This document shows, in pieces, positions 1 to 7,800 of a stretch of DNA of 11,161 bases. How positions within the stretch are numbered: the first letter of the stretch is position 1; each line of letters opens with the position of its first letter. The DNA is from an uncultured Collinsella sp. Its GTDB lineage: Bacteria; Actinomycetota; Coriobacteriia; Coriobacteriales; Coriobacteriaceae. A program made the translations under genes and the position numbers. The stretch covers positions 1 through 11,161 of the forward strand of contig CAAELJ010000140.1 of NCBI GenBank assembly GCA_900756725.1, in the 5' to 3' direction. A model generated the notes under the pieces. That model saw only the letters and a program-made list of their open reading frames with translations. It was not told the origin of the DNA and did not search any database.

Positions 1-2
1 GA

Positions 3-21
3 GGCGACGCGAAGCGCCGCC
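3..21 (-). terminator. GC-rich hairpin downstream of folA, possible terminator
   Basis: The arms GGCG.CGC and GCG.CGCC flank a 3-nt loop about 44 nt past the folA stop. In RNA read from the minus strand the odd pair is a G-U wobble, giving a continuous 8-bp stem; in plus-strand RNA it would be an A-C mismatch. This favours a role for the thyA-folA transcript. Any following U-run lies outside the window, so a terminator is only inferred. The rest of positions 1-65 shows no gene. Confidence 0.35.
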
Positions 22-65
22 CCTTACTCATTCCAACCCGATAATACCGTGGGCAAATAGGAGAT

Positions 66-593
66 TTACGCCTCAACGCGACGATACGTCACGAACTCAT
101 AATCGAGGCCTTCGTCACCCTCGCCCGCGGCAATCGTGGCAACCCCTTCGCGCCGCGCAACTTCCCACGCGGGATCAGCGTCCAAATCGGGAAAGTACGT
201 GTCCACGGCATGAGTGCAATGGTCGTGCGTGACCTCGGCCTCGGCGCAATACGGCAAAAACTGCCGATACACCTCGCCGCCGCCGATCACCCACGCAACG
301 GGCTCATCGGCAACCGCGGCGAGCGCCTCGTCGATGCTATGCACTACGTCGACGCCCTCGGGAGCAAAGTCCCCATCGCGCGTGAGCACAATATTGCGTC
401 GATTCTTAAGCGGGCGCCCGCCGGGAAAACTCAGCAGCGTCTTGCGTCCCATAATGACCGGACAGCCTTTGGTGCACGCCACAAAATGGCGCATGTCGGC
501 GCGATTGGACACCACCATGTCGCCCTCGCAACCAATGCCCCAGTCGTCACACACGGCGACAATGGCAGAAAGCTTACACGTCATGCGCGTCAC
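66..593 (-). CDS. folA: Dihydrofolate reductase
   Basis: Reduces dihydrofolate to tetrahydrofolate with NADPH in the cytoplasm, regenerating the cofactor that the upstream thymidylate synthase oxidises. At 175 aa it has normal family length. Visible motifs are the N-terminal IVAVCDDWGIG strand and loop (about residues 11-21), the presumed catalytic acid Asp33 in RADMRHF, the NADPH-binding IMGRKTLLSFPGGRPL block (47-62) followed by NIVLTR, and WVIGGGEVY (101-109). The Trp that normally precedes the catalytic acid (Trp22 in E. coli) is replaced by Val28, as I recall from clostridial-type DHFRs. A GTG start at 593 follows the thyA stop directly (TAG then GTG); an ATG three codons further in (584) is an alternative start. 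Co-transcription and probable translational coupling with thyA are inferred from the zero-base spacing. Confidence 0.95.
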   Translation of the reverse strand: MTRMTCKLSAIVAVCDDWGIGCEGDMVVSNRADMRHFVACTKGCPVIMGRKTLLSFPGGRPLKNRRNIVLTRDGDFAPEGVDVVHSIDEALAAVADEPVAWVIGGGEVYRQFLPYCAEAEVTHDHCTHAVDTYFPDLDADPAWEVARREGVATIAAGEGDEGLDYEFVTYRRVEA

Positions 594-1442
594 CTACACC
601 GCAATGGGGATGTTCTTGACCTGCGGGCCGTGCTCATAGCCCTCGACGATCAGATCATCGGTCGTAAACGCGTAGAAATCATGCACATCGGGGTTAAGCG
701 TTACCTTGGGCGCGGCAAACTGCGGACGCTCGATAAGCTCGCGGACGATATCGACATGACGGTCGTAAATGTGGGCATCGGCGATCACATGCAGCAGCTC
801 GCCGGGAATCATATCGACCGACTGCGCGACCATCATCAGCAAAATGGCGTACTGGCACACGTTCCAGTTGTTCGCAGCCAAAATATCCTGGCTGCGCTGG
901 TTGAGAATCATGTTGAGCGTCGGTTTGTCATCCTGCGGGCGCTGCGTCACGTTATACGTCACGCTATAGGCGCACGGATACAGGTGCATCTCGGACAGGT
1001 CGCTAAAGACATAGGTATTCGTCATAATGCGGCGGCTGTACGGCGTGTTCTTAAGGTCGTACAGCACGCGATCCATTTGGTCAAAGTCGCCCTCGGCGTA
1101 ATGGCTCTTCTGACCAATCTGGTACCCGTAGGCCTTGCCGATGGAGCCGGTCTCGTCGGCCCACTCATCCCAAATATGGCTGTTGAGGTCATGCACGTTA
1201 TTGGACTTCTTTTGATAAATCCACAGGATCTCATCCATGGCAGATTTGAGGGCCGTACGACGCAGGGTGAGCGCCGGGAACTCCTCGCGCAGGTCGTAGC
1301 GTGCCGTAACGCCAAAGTTTTTAATGGTATAGGCAGGGGTGCCGTCCTCCCACACCGGGCGGACCTTTTGGCCCTCGGTCGTGGTGCCATGGTCCAAGAT
1401 ATCGCGGCACATGGTTACAAACTGTTGATCAGCTTTGCTCAT
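594..1442 (-). CDS. thyA: Thymidylate synthase (ThyA, folate-dependent)
   Basis: Methylates dUMP to dTMP using methylenetetrahydrofolate and releases dihydrofolate, which the adjacent DHFR recycles. The protein is 282 aa from the ATG at 1442, preceded by a strong AGGAGGG ribosome-binding site at 1446-1452; the open frame runs further upstream but has no comparable start signal. Key elements are the phosphate-binding Arg pair R137-R138 (YSRRI), the catalytic Cys157 in LYPCAY, the NQRSQD dUMP-binding motif (181-186), Asn194 in NNWNVCQY and HIYDRH (224-229). Its C-terminal part (LNPDVHDFYAFTTDDLIVEGYEHG region) resembles the Bacillus ThyA type more than the E. coli type, and the residue after the catalytic Cys is Ala rather than His. 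It is the first gene of a two-gene operon with folA and is divergent from the DUF134-NifX gene. Confidence 0.96.
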   Translation of the reverse strand: MSKADQQFVTMCRDILDHGTTTEGQKVRPVWEDGTPAYTIKNFGVTARYDLREEFPALTLRRTALKSAMDEILWIYQKKSNNVHDLNSHIWDEWADETGSIGKAYGYQIGQKSHYAEGDFDQMDRVLYDLKNTPYSRRIMTNTYVFSDLSEMHLYPCAYSVTYNVTQRPQDDKPTLNMILNQRSQDILAANNWNVCQYAILLMMVAQSVDMIPGELLHVIADAHIYDRHVDIVRELIERPQFAAPKVTLNPDVHDFYAFTTDDLIVEGYEHGPQVKNIPIAV

Positions 1443-1476
1443 TGACCCTCCTGTCAGTCGCCTATAAGCGAGATTC

Positions 1477-1505
1477 ATTGTAGCCCAGGCACATGCGGCC
1501 CCACA
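1477..1505 (-). promoter_or_regulatory. Possible thyA-folA promoter
   Basis: On the minus strand TACAAT (1482-1477) matches the -10 consensus at five of six bases and would start transcription about 28 nt before the thyA ATG. The hexamer 17 nt upstream (TGTGGG, 1505-1500) is a poor -35, so the promoter is either weak or activator-dependent, or lies elsewhere in 1443-1608. A promoter somewhere in this divergent region is required; this exact position is a guess. Confidence 0.3.
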
Positions 1506-1525
1506 GCCCAAACATAAGCCCTTGT

Positions 1526-1545
1526 TTTCTGACATATGCCAGAAA
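1526..1545. promoter_or_regulatory. Palindromic operator-like site 1
   Basis: The 20-bp sequence TTTCTGACATATGCCAGAAA is an inverted repeat with a single mismatched pair (1532/1539), centred on CATATG. It shares the core TGACATATGnCAGA with site 2 at 1583-1596. The two centres (1535.5 and 1588.5) are 53 bp apart, about five helical turns, so both would face the same side of the DNA. Such a two-fold symmetric site is what a dimeric helix-turn-helix protein would bind; the DUF134 protein encoded 64 bp downstream is the natural candidate, but this is inference. Confidence 0.55.
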
Positions 1546-1549
1546 TCTC

Positions 1550-1577
1550 TTGCGTAAATCTGCACGTTCGTTATTCT
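1550..1577 (+). promoter_or_regulatory. Possible promoter of the DUF134-NifX gene
   Basis: TTGCGT (1550-1555) and TATTCT (1572-1577) with a 16-bp spacer are the best sigma-70-like pair I can place. Transcription would begin near 1584, inside palindrome site 2, giving a leader of about 25 nt before the ATG at 1609. With site 1 just upstream of the -35 and site 2 over the start point, the arrangement suits repression or autoregulation. Each hexamer matches consensus only moderately. Confidence 0.3.
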
Positions 1578-1582
1578 ATTGT

Positions 1583-1594
1583 TGACATATGTCA
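1583..1594. promoter_or_regulatory. Palindromic operator-like site 2
   Basis: TGACATATGTCA is a perfect 12-bp palindrome; the wider TTGACATATGTCAGA repeats site 1 with the same core. It ends four bases before the AAGGAG ribosome-binding site (1598-1603) of the DUF134-NifX gene, so a bound protein would cover the transcription start or leader. The TTGACA it contains looks like a -35 box, but a matching -10 would fall on the start codon, so I do not read it as one. Confidence 0.6.
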
Positions 1595-1608
1595 GATAAG
1601 GAGCACGT

Positions 1609-2373
1609 ATGGCAGGAAGACGCGAGAAATTGCGCCGTGTTGGGATCATCCCCGAATATCGCGGCTTTACCCCCGACGGCCTTGCCAGTGGAGACGCCAT
1701 CGACATGACGGTCGACGAACTCGAGGTGCTGCGCCTGTGCGACCTGGAAGGCCTTAACCAAGAGGCAGTCGCACAGCAGATGGGCATCGCGCGCGCCACG
1801 GTGGCGGCTATTTGCAGCCGAGCGCATCGCAAGGTGGCAAACGCGTTGGTCAATGGTCGGGCGCTCATCATCGAAGGCGGCAATATCGCGTACTCCCCCA
1901 TCACCACGACAACGGCCGCATGGCCAGCAAAGGGGGTCGGCACCATGAGGGTGGCAACCACGTACGACAATGGCAACATCTTTATGCACTTTGGCCGCAG
2001 CGAGCAGTTCAAGATCTACGACATTCAGGACGGCAAGGTGCTCAACGAGCAGGTCGTGGGCACCGGCGGCACCGGCCACGGCGCACTTGCGGGCCTGCTC
2101 GCCAACGGCGGCGTGGACACGCTCATCTGCGGCGGCATCGGCGGAGGCGCTATCAACGCGCTTGCCCAAGCCGGCATCACGGTATACGCAGGTGCCCAGG
2201 GCAGCTGCGACGCTTGCGTCGAGGCCCTTATCGCCGGCACGCTCGCACAGAACGGCGAGGCCACGTGCGGCTGCCACAGCCACGACCACGAGCACACCCA
2301 TGAGCATGGCGGGTCCTGCGGCTGCCACGGCCACCACGACCACGAAGGCCATGAGGGCTGCGGCTGCCACTAA
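1609..2373 (+). CDS. DUF134 HTH - NifX-type fusion with Cys/His-rich tail; putative metal/cofactor-responsive regulator
   Basis: A 254-aa protein in three parts. Residues 1-92 match the DUF134 family: a basic start (AGRREKLRRVGIIPE), the MTVDELEVLRLCDLEGL stretch (33-49), a predicted helix-turn-helix around 49-80, and the family's ALVNGRALIIEGGN ending. Residues 113-212 match the dinitrogenase Fe-Mo cofactor (NifX/NifB/orange-protein) fold, with HFGRSEQFKIYDI (127-139), LICGGIGGGA (172-181) and a GSCDACVEA segment carrying Cys200 and Cys203. The tail 220-254 holds 6 Cys and 12 His in 35 residues, including three CGCH repeats, so it probably binds metal. The start is set by AAGGAG five nt upstream. 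DUF134 and NifX-like genes are known neighbours in anaerobes; here they are one chain. No nitrogenase genes are in the window, so a nitrogen-fixation role is not implied. Function, ligand and targets are unknown; autoregulation through the two upstream palindromes is my inference. Confidence 0.88.
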   Translation: MAGRREKLRRVGIIPEYRGFTPDGLASGDAIDMTVDELEVLRLCDLEGLNQEAVAQQMGIARATVAAICSRAHRKVANALVNGRALIIEGGNIAYSPITTTTAAWPAKGVGTMRVATTYDNGNIFMHFGRSEQFKIYDIQDGKVLNEQVVGTGGTGHGALAGLLANGGVDTLICGGIGGGAINALAQAGITVYAGAQGSCDACVEALIAGTLAQNGEATCGCHSHDHEHTHEHGGSCGCHGHHDHEGHEGCGCH

Positions 2374-2435
2374 CGGCACGGCACCGCGAGCTCGGGACGC
2401 GAAGCCGAACGCAACCCAACAATCAAAGCCAACAA

Positions 2436-2469
2436 CAAAGGCCACCCGGTAGCTTCCGAGTGGCCTTTG
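2436..2469 (-). terminator. Rho-independent terminator between convergent ffh and DUF134-NifX genes
   Basis: CAAAGGCCAC (2436-2445) pairs perfectly with GTGGCCTTTG (2460-2469). In minus-strand RNA the stem continues through a G-U wobble and three more GC pairs, giving 14 bp around the hexaloop AAGCUA, followed by UUGUUGUUGG. It begins 25 nt past the ffh stop and so ends the long minus-strand operon. In the plus direction the outer 10 bp still pair, 62 nt past the DUF134-NifX stop, so it may work in both directions. Apart from this hairpin I see nothing in 2374-2493. Confidence 0.75.
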
Positions 2470-2493
2470 CCATATCAAGCTGGAATTACAGCT

Positions 2494-3969
2494 CTATTTC
2501 TTATTACGCATCTGCGCTTCCATCTGGCGCAGCAGCTCCATATCGGACTTGGGACCGCCCGTACCTAGGCCGCCCATGCCGCCCAGACCCATAGCGTCCA
2601 GGCCAGGGATATTGGGCATGCGCATCTTCTTGCCCTTCTTTCCCTTTTTGCCCTTTTTGCCGCCGGCCTGCGCCTGATTGGCCATCGTGCGCATGCGGCC
2701 CATCATCTTATTCATCTCGCCCCACTGCTTCATAAGGCTGTTGACCTCGGTGGGGGTTACGCCGGCACCCTTGGCAATGCGGGCGCGGCGCTGGCCGTTG
2801 ATGATGGAGGGACGCAGGCGCTCCTCCTTGGTCATCGACATGATGATGGCCTCGTTCTTATCGAAGATGCCCTCGTCCAGGTTGCCGCCCATCTGGTTGA
2901 GTGCACGCTGACCACCGGGGAGCATGCCCAGGATACCCTTCATGCCGCCCATCTTTTTGACGGCTTTCATCTGGTCGAGCATGTCGTTCATGGTAAAGCC
3001 CTCGCGCAGCATGCGCTCGGCAGCCTCAAGCTGCTCTGCATCGGCTGCCTCCTGGGCCTTCTCGATAATACCGACAACGTCGCCCATGCCCAAGATTCGC
3101 TTGGCCATGCGATCGGGATAGAACGGCTCAAGAGAATCGGGCTTCTCGCCCATGCTCACGAACTTGATGGGCTTGCCGGTCACCTGACGCACCGAAAGTG
3201 CGCCACCGCCACGGGCGTCACCGTCGAGCTTGGAGATGATCACGCCGTCAAAGTCGGTGCGATCGGCGAAGGTCGAGACGACGTTGACGATATCCTGGCC
3301 GGTCATGGCGTCGACGACCATCAGCACCTGGTCGGGCTTGACGGCCTTCTTGATGTTGACGGCCTCCTGCATCATCTGTTCGTCGATCTGCAGACGACCG
3401 GCGGTATCGACGATGACCACGTCACGCAGGTGGTCAACGGCCTCCTGAATGGCACCCTTGGCAATGTCGACCGGGTGCGCGCCGTCACCGCGGAAGACCG
3501 GAACGCCGATCTCGCCACCGAGCGTGGCCAGCTGGTCGGCAGCGGCGGGACGATAGACGTCGCACGCGGCGAGCAGCGGCGATCGGCCCTGCTTCTTGAG
3601 CAAGTAGGCCAGCTTTACGGCAGCCGTGGTCTTACCGGAGCCCTGCAGGCCCACGAGCATGATGACATTGGGAATGCGGTTGCTAAAGACGAGCTTGCTC
3701 TCGGTTGAGCCAAGCATCTCGGTGAGCTCGTCGAGCACGATCTTGACGACGTTTTGCGCCGGCGAGAGCGACTCCATGACCTCGGCGGTCATGCAGCGCT
3801 CCTTGGTCTTGGCAACGAACTCCTTGACGACCTTAAAGTTGACGTCGGCCTCGAGCAGCGCCATGCGAATATCGCGCATGGCCGAAGTAATATCGGCCTC
3901 GGTCAGTTTACCCTTGCCGCGCAGGCGGTCAAATGTGTCGTTGAGGCGATCGCTCAGGGAATCAAACAC
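2494..3969 (-). CDS. ffh: Signal recognition particle protein Ffh (SRP54 GTPase)
   Basis: The protein subunit of the bacterial SRP; it binds signal sequences of nascent membrane proteins and, with GTP, docks on FtsY. The 491 aa are somewhat longer than the E. coli protein because of the C-terminal tail. The N domain (1-95) contains the ALLEADVN motif (37-44). The G domain carries the P-loop GLQGSGKTT (107-115), DTAGRL (188-193) and SKLDGDARGG (246-255). The M domain (about 320-430) is Met-rich, with the SRP-RNA-binding segment INGQRRARIAKGAG (390-403). The tail has a KKGKKGKKGKK run (438-448), a Gly/Met-rich stretch and a final amphipathic helix. The start is GTG at 3969, placed by an AAGGAG whose first A belongs to the ftsY stop codon. 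It is the last gene of the operon; ylxM does not precede it and rpsP does not follow. Confidence 0.97.
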   Translation of the reverse strand: MFDSLSDRLNDTFDRLRGKGKLTEADITSAMRDIRMALLEADVNFKVVKEFVAKTKERCMTAEVMESLSPAQNVVKIVLDELTEMLGSTESKLVFSNRIPNVIMLVGLQGSGKTTAAVKLAYLLKKQGRSPLLAACDVYRPAAADQLATLGGEIGVPVFRGDGAHPVDIAKGAIQEAVDHLRDVVIVDTAGRLQIDEQMMQEAVNIKKAVKPDQVLMVVDAMTGQDIVNVVSTFADRTDFDGVIISKLDGDARGGGALSVRQVTGKPIKFVSMGEKPDSLEPFYPDRMAKRILGMGDVVGIIEKAQEAADAEQLEAAERMLREGFTMNDMLDQMKAVKKMGGMKGILGMLPGGQRALNQMGGNLDEGIFDKNEAIIMSMTKEERLRPSIINGQRRARIAKGAGVTPTEVNSLMKQWGEMNKMMGRMRTMANQAQAGGKKGKKGKKGKKMRMPNIPGLDAMGLGGMGGLGTGGPKSDMELLRQMEAQMRNKK

Positions 3970-3979
3970 TGGTTACTCC

Positions 3980-4897
3980 TTAGTTGGACTCGCCCACCAG
4001 GGCGCTGCAGAAATCTTTGGCGTTAAACTCCTGCAGGTCATCGACCTGCTCGCCCACGCCGATGCGCAGGATCGGAAGCTTGAGCTTCTCGGCCACGGCC
4101 ATGGCGATGCCGCCCTTAGCCGTTCCGTCGAGCTTAGTCATGATAATACCGTCCAGGCCCAGCGCCTCGTTAAACTCGAGCGCCTGATTCAGACCGTTCT
4201 GACCAGTGGCGGCATCAATCACAAGCACGACCGAGACCGGCATGGGGCCGGCGGCCATATTGGCGGCGCGCTTACGGGTCACATTGACCACCTTGGCGAG
4301 CTCGCGCATGAGCTCGGGACTCGTGTGCAGACGGCCGGCGGTATCGATGAGCACCAGGTCGCTGCCGCGCTTATCGGCCTCGTCGAGCACGTCATAGCAC
4401 ACGCTCGCCGGATCGGAGCCGCGGTCACGCTTGATAACCGGTACGCCGGCACGCTGGCCCCACACATCGAGCTGCTCAATGGCGGCGGCGCGGAAGGTGT
4501 CGGCCGAACCGATCACCACGTTCTTGCCGCGGGCGGCCATGGCGCTCGCAATCTTGCCGACCGTGGTGGTCTTGCCGGCACCGTTAATGCCCACAAACAG
4601 CACGCAGCTTGGCGTATCGGAAAACGGATCGCGCTCAGCAGGCACAAAATGGCCCTCGAGCTGCTCGGCCAGGGCACGGCGAAGCTGCGGGGCGGTCTTA
4701 AGGTTCTTCTTGGCCGCGGCATCGCGCAGGTCATCGGACACCTGGATCGCGACCTCGGCACCCATGTCACCCATGACGAGGGTGTCCTCTAGGTCCTCCC
4801 AAAAATCCTCGTCGACCTCGCCGCCAAAGTAAAAGACCTCGTTGAGGGCCTCGCGGCTGCGCTCAAGTCCGCGCGAGAGAGCATCGAAGAATCCCAT
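3980..4897 (-). CDS. ftsY: Signal recognition particle receptor FtsY
   Basis: The membrane-associated SRP receptor GTPase that pairs with Ffh to deliver ribosomes to the translocon. It has 305 aa and lacks the long acidic A domain of E. coli FtsY; instead a short amphipathic N-terminus (MGFFDALSRGLERS) is the likely membrane-contact element. The N domain follows (DEDFWEDLEDTL, 29-40). The G domain shows GINGAGKTT (103-111), DTFRAAAIEQL (133-143), DTAGRLHT (185-192), TKLDGTAKGG (254-263) and the closing GVGEQVDDLQEF (280-291). The ATG start at 4897 overlaps the smc stop in TAATG, implying translational coupling. Its partner ffh begins 10 nt after its stop, so both halves of the targeting pathway are made from one message. 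Confidence 0.97.
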   Translation of the reverse strand: MGFFDALSRGLERSREALNEVFYFGGEVDEDFWEDLEDTLVMGDMGAEVAIQVSDDLRDAAAKKNLKTAPQLRRALAEQLEGHFVPAERDPFSDTPSCVLFVGINGAGKTTTVGKIASAMAARGKNVVIGSADTFRAAAIEQLDVWGQRAGVPVIKRDRGSDPASVCYDVLDEADKRGSDLVLIDTAGRLHTSPELMRELAKVVNVTRKRAANMAAGPMPVSVVLVIDAATGQNGLNQALEFNEALGLDGIIMTKLDGTAKGGIAMAVAEKLKLPILRIGVGEQVDDLQEFNAKDFCSALVGESN

Positions 4898-7800
4898 TAT
4901 GCATTCACGACCTTTCCGGTTTCGCGATCGAGTTTTTGCGAGACGACGCGACTGACGCCGTCGGCTTGCATCGAGACGCCGTAGAGGACGTCAGCGTCCT
5001 CCATAGTACGGCGCTGATGCGAGATAACCAAGAGCTGCGTATCGGAACGCAACACGTCGAGTGCGCCGATGAGCTTGGACAGGTTGGCGTCATCGAGCGC
5101 CGCCTCGACCTCGTCCAGCACATAGAACGGCACCGTACGCGTGCGATAGACAGCAAAGAGCAAGGCGAGCGCCGTCAGGCTCTTCTCGCCGCCCGACATG
5201 AGCATCATCTTGGTGATGCGCTTGCCACGCGGCTGCGCCACGACCTCGATGCCCGTCTCGGACGGATGCTCAGGGTCGGTCATCTCCAGATGCGCCTGAC
5301 CGCCCGGGAACAGCATGGCGAAGATCTCGCGGAAGTTCGCATCGACCTTCTCGAAGGTCACCAGGAAGGCCTTGCGCATCTTACGGTCGATGGCCACGGT
5401 GATCTTGGTGAGCGCCTTGCGCGCGCTCTCCAGATCGGCCAGCTGCTCCTCGATGTAATCGGCGCGGCGCTTGAGCTGCTCGTACTCCTCCATGGCAACC
5501 TGGTTCACAGGGCCCAGGTTGTTGATCTGGCGCACGAGCTGGTTAAGCTCACGCTCGGCGGCATCGCGGTCGGTGGGAGCAGGAAGCATGAGCGCTTCCT
5601 CGAGCACCGTGGTGCCATCGGCGGTAATGGCCTTGATGGCCGCCTCTACCTGCACCTCGAGCTTGCCGCGTGCGACCTTGAACTCGTTTTGCGTCGCCGT
5701 GGCGGCATCGACCCGCTCCTTGGCGCGGGAGACCTCGGCCTTGGCATCTTCGATGGTCTTCTTGAGCGAGGCCGAATCCGCCTCCTCGAGCGAAGCCTGG
5801 TCACGCAGACGCACGGCCCAATCCGACGCGCGCTCCAGCAGGGCCGAATAACGCTCGTGCATGGGGTCGACGCGCAGGCGCAGCAGCTCGAGCGAGCGCG
5901 AGGCCTGACGTGTTCCGCGGATACGGCGGTCGATGCCCTCCAGGCGATGCTCCAGGTCGGGCACACGGCCCTTCAGCGAACGCAGACGCTCGCTCGTCTG
6001 AGCCAGTCGGACCTTGGCATCGGCGAGCTTGCCGGCTGCCTCGGAATCGTCACGGCGCACGCGATCGAGCTCGTCGTTGGCTTCGGCAATCTGGAGACCC
6101 AGGTCGCTTGCCTGCGCGCGGGCCTCGTCACGCGAACGGGTGAGCTCGTCCACGCGCGGGCGCGCAGCGCGAACGGCCTCGGCGGCCTGCTCGCGGCGCT
6201 TGGAGATGCGCACGCGCTCGACCTCGGCGTTGTTGGCGCTTTGCTCCAGGCGGCCAATCTCGGAGAGCAGCGAGCGGCGCTCACCCTCAAGACGGGCGAT
6301 CTCGCCGGCGGCATCGCCCTCGGCGGCACGCGCCTCCTCGACGGCCGCATTGGCCTCGACGACCTGATCCGACACATGCTCAAACACGGCAGCCAAATCG
6401 GGCTCAAGGCCCTCCAGCTCGCGAATGCGACGCTTGCGCTCCAGGGCACCCGAAGCCTCGCCGGCATCGAGTCCCACGCGCACCAGGCCGCCACAGCTCA
6501 CGCGGGCGCCATCGGGCGTCACATAGGTCACACCGTCAACGACTGGTGCCGCCAGCGCGGCAGCCAAGTCATCGACCACGTAATAGCCGCCGAGCAGGGC
6601 CTCGACAACCGGGCCATACCCGGCGCGCACGGACAGGCGATCGACCAGACGCGAACCGGCAGCGCCCTTGGCAGCAGCAGAGCCGCTCACGCCGCGACCC
6701 ACCAGCAGTGCCTCGCCCGAGGCCTTCTTTTGGTCCAGAGCTGCACGACCGGCGCGCTCAAGCGTAGCGGCGTCATCAAACAGCAAGGCATCGATATCGC
6801 CAGCAAGCAGCTGCTCGACCAGGCCCTCGAGCTCACGAGGAGCCTCGAGCACGTCGCCCAGACGACCCGAGACATCATCGCCCATCGCGCCCATCAGACG
6901 GCTCACCAGCGGCGAGCTGTCGGCCATGCGGGCATCGAGCTTCTTTTGGCTGGCAAGCTCCGAGCGCACCTCGGAAAGTTTGTTGCGCGCCTCACTCTCA
7001 CGATTACGCAAGTCCTTCAACGCCGCACGGGCGACCTCGGTGGCCTCGCGAGCATCAATCTGGGCCTGGCGGGCCTGATCGAGCGCACCGTCAAGTTCCT
7101 CAGCGCGGTCGCGACGGCTCTCGAGCGAGGCCGTTACCTCCTCGAGCTGCTCGTCGATCTGCTCCAGGCGCGAGGCGTACATGTTGTCCTCGACTTCGGC
7201 GTTGCTCAGCGAGTCCTTCACCTTGGCGAGCTCGAGCGCAGCGTTATCGGCCACACGCCGCACATCGCGCTGCTCGCGCGTGAGCTGCGAAATCTGATTG
7301 TCGAGCGCCACGCGACGCTCGTGGAGCTGGGCGGCGGCAGGACCGGCGGCGTCAACGTCGTCCTGGGCCTGCATGTGCGCACCGGTCACTTCCTCAAGCT
7401 GGGCGCGCGCATCCTCGAGCTCCTCGACCACGCGACGACGCTGATGCTCAGAGCTCGAGATCTGGCCGCGCATGTCAGACAGGCGCGACACCATGTTGTG
7501 GCCCTTTTCCTCGAGTAGGCGCATGTCGGAGTTGATGCGGCCGACCACGTCTTGCATATGACGGCGCTGCTCGCCCAGATCACCCGCAAACAGGCCCTTT
7601 TCCTCGAGCATGACTTGGAGCCTCTCGAGCTCGCGCTCTTTTTCGCCCAAGCGGTATTGCGCAAGCTCAAGCTCGGCAGCGCCCTCCTTGGAGCGGCTCT
7701 CCAGGTCGTTCCACTGCGACTGCAGCGAACGAAGCTCGTCGACGGCCAGCATCTGCGTAAGCTCGTTCGCACGCGAGGACAGCTCTTTGTACTTGCGCGC

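Noticed and set aside
210..1445. 411-codon plus-strand open frame over folA and thyA
   Set aside because: Antisense to two clear enzymes with intact catalytic motifs; no family resemblance.
1443..1456. TGAC/GTCA inverted repeat flanking the thyA ribosome-binding site
   Set aside because: A 4-bp stem is too weak to sequester the site and likely occurs by chance.
1582..1610. TTGACA within palindrome 2 as a -35 box
   Set aside because: A -10 at normal spacing would fall on the start codon of the gene it would serve, and no -10-like sequence is there.
1443..2012. N-terminal extension of the thyA frame to a 472-aa protein
   Set aside because: The extension reads antisense through the promoter region and the DUF134 gene, and the AGGAGGG before the ATG at 1442 gives the normal family length.
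4936..7518. 860-codon plus-strand open frame antisense to smc
   Set aside because: It lies entirely opposite a full-length SMC with all motifs. Its composition (His/Arg/Gly/Leu-rich, no recognisable domain) is what GC-rich third positions on the other strand produce.
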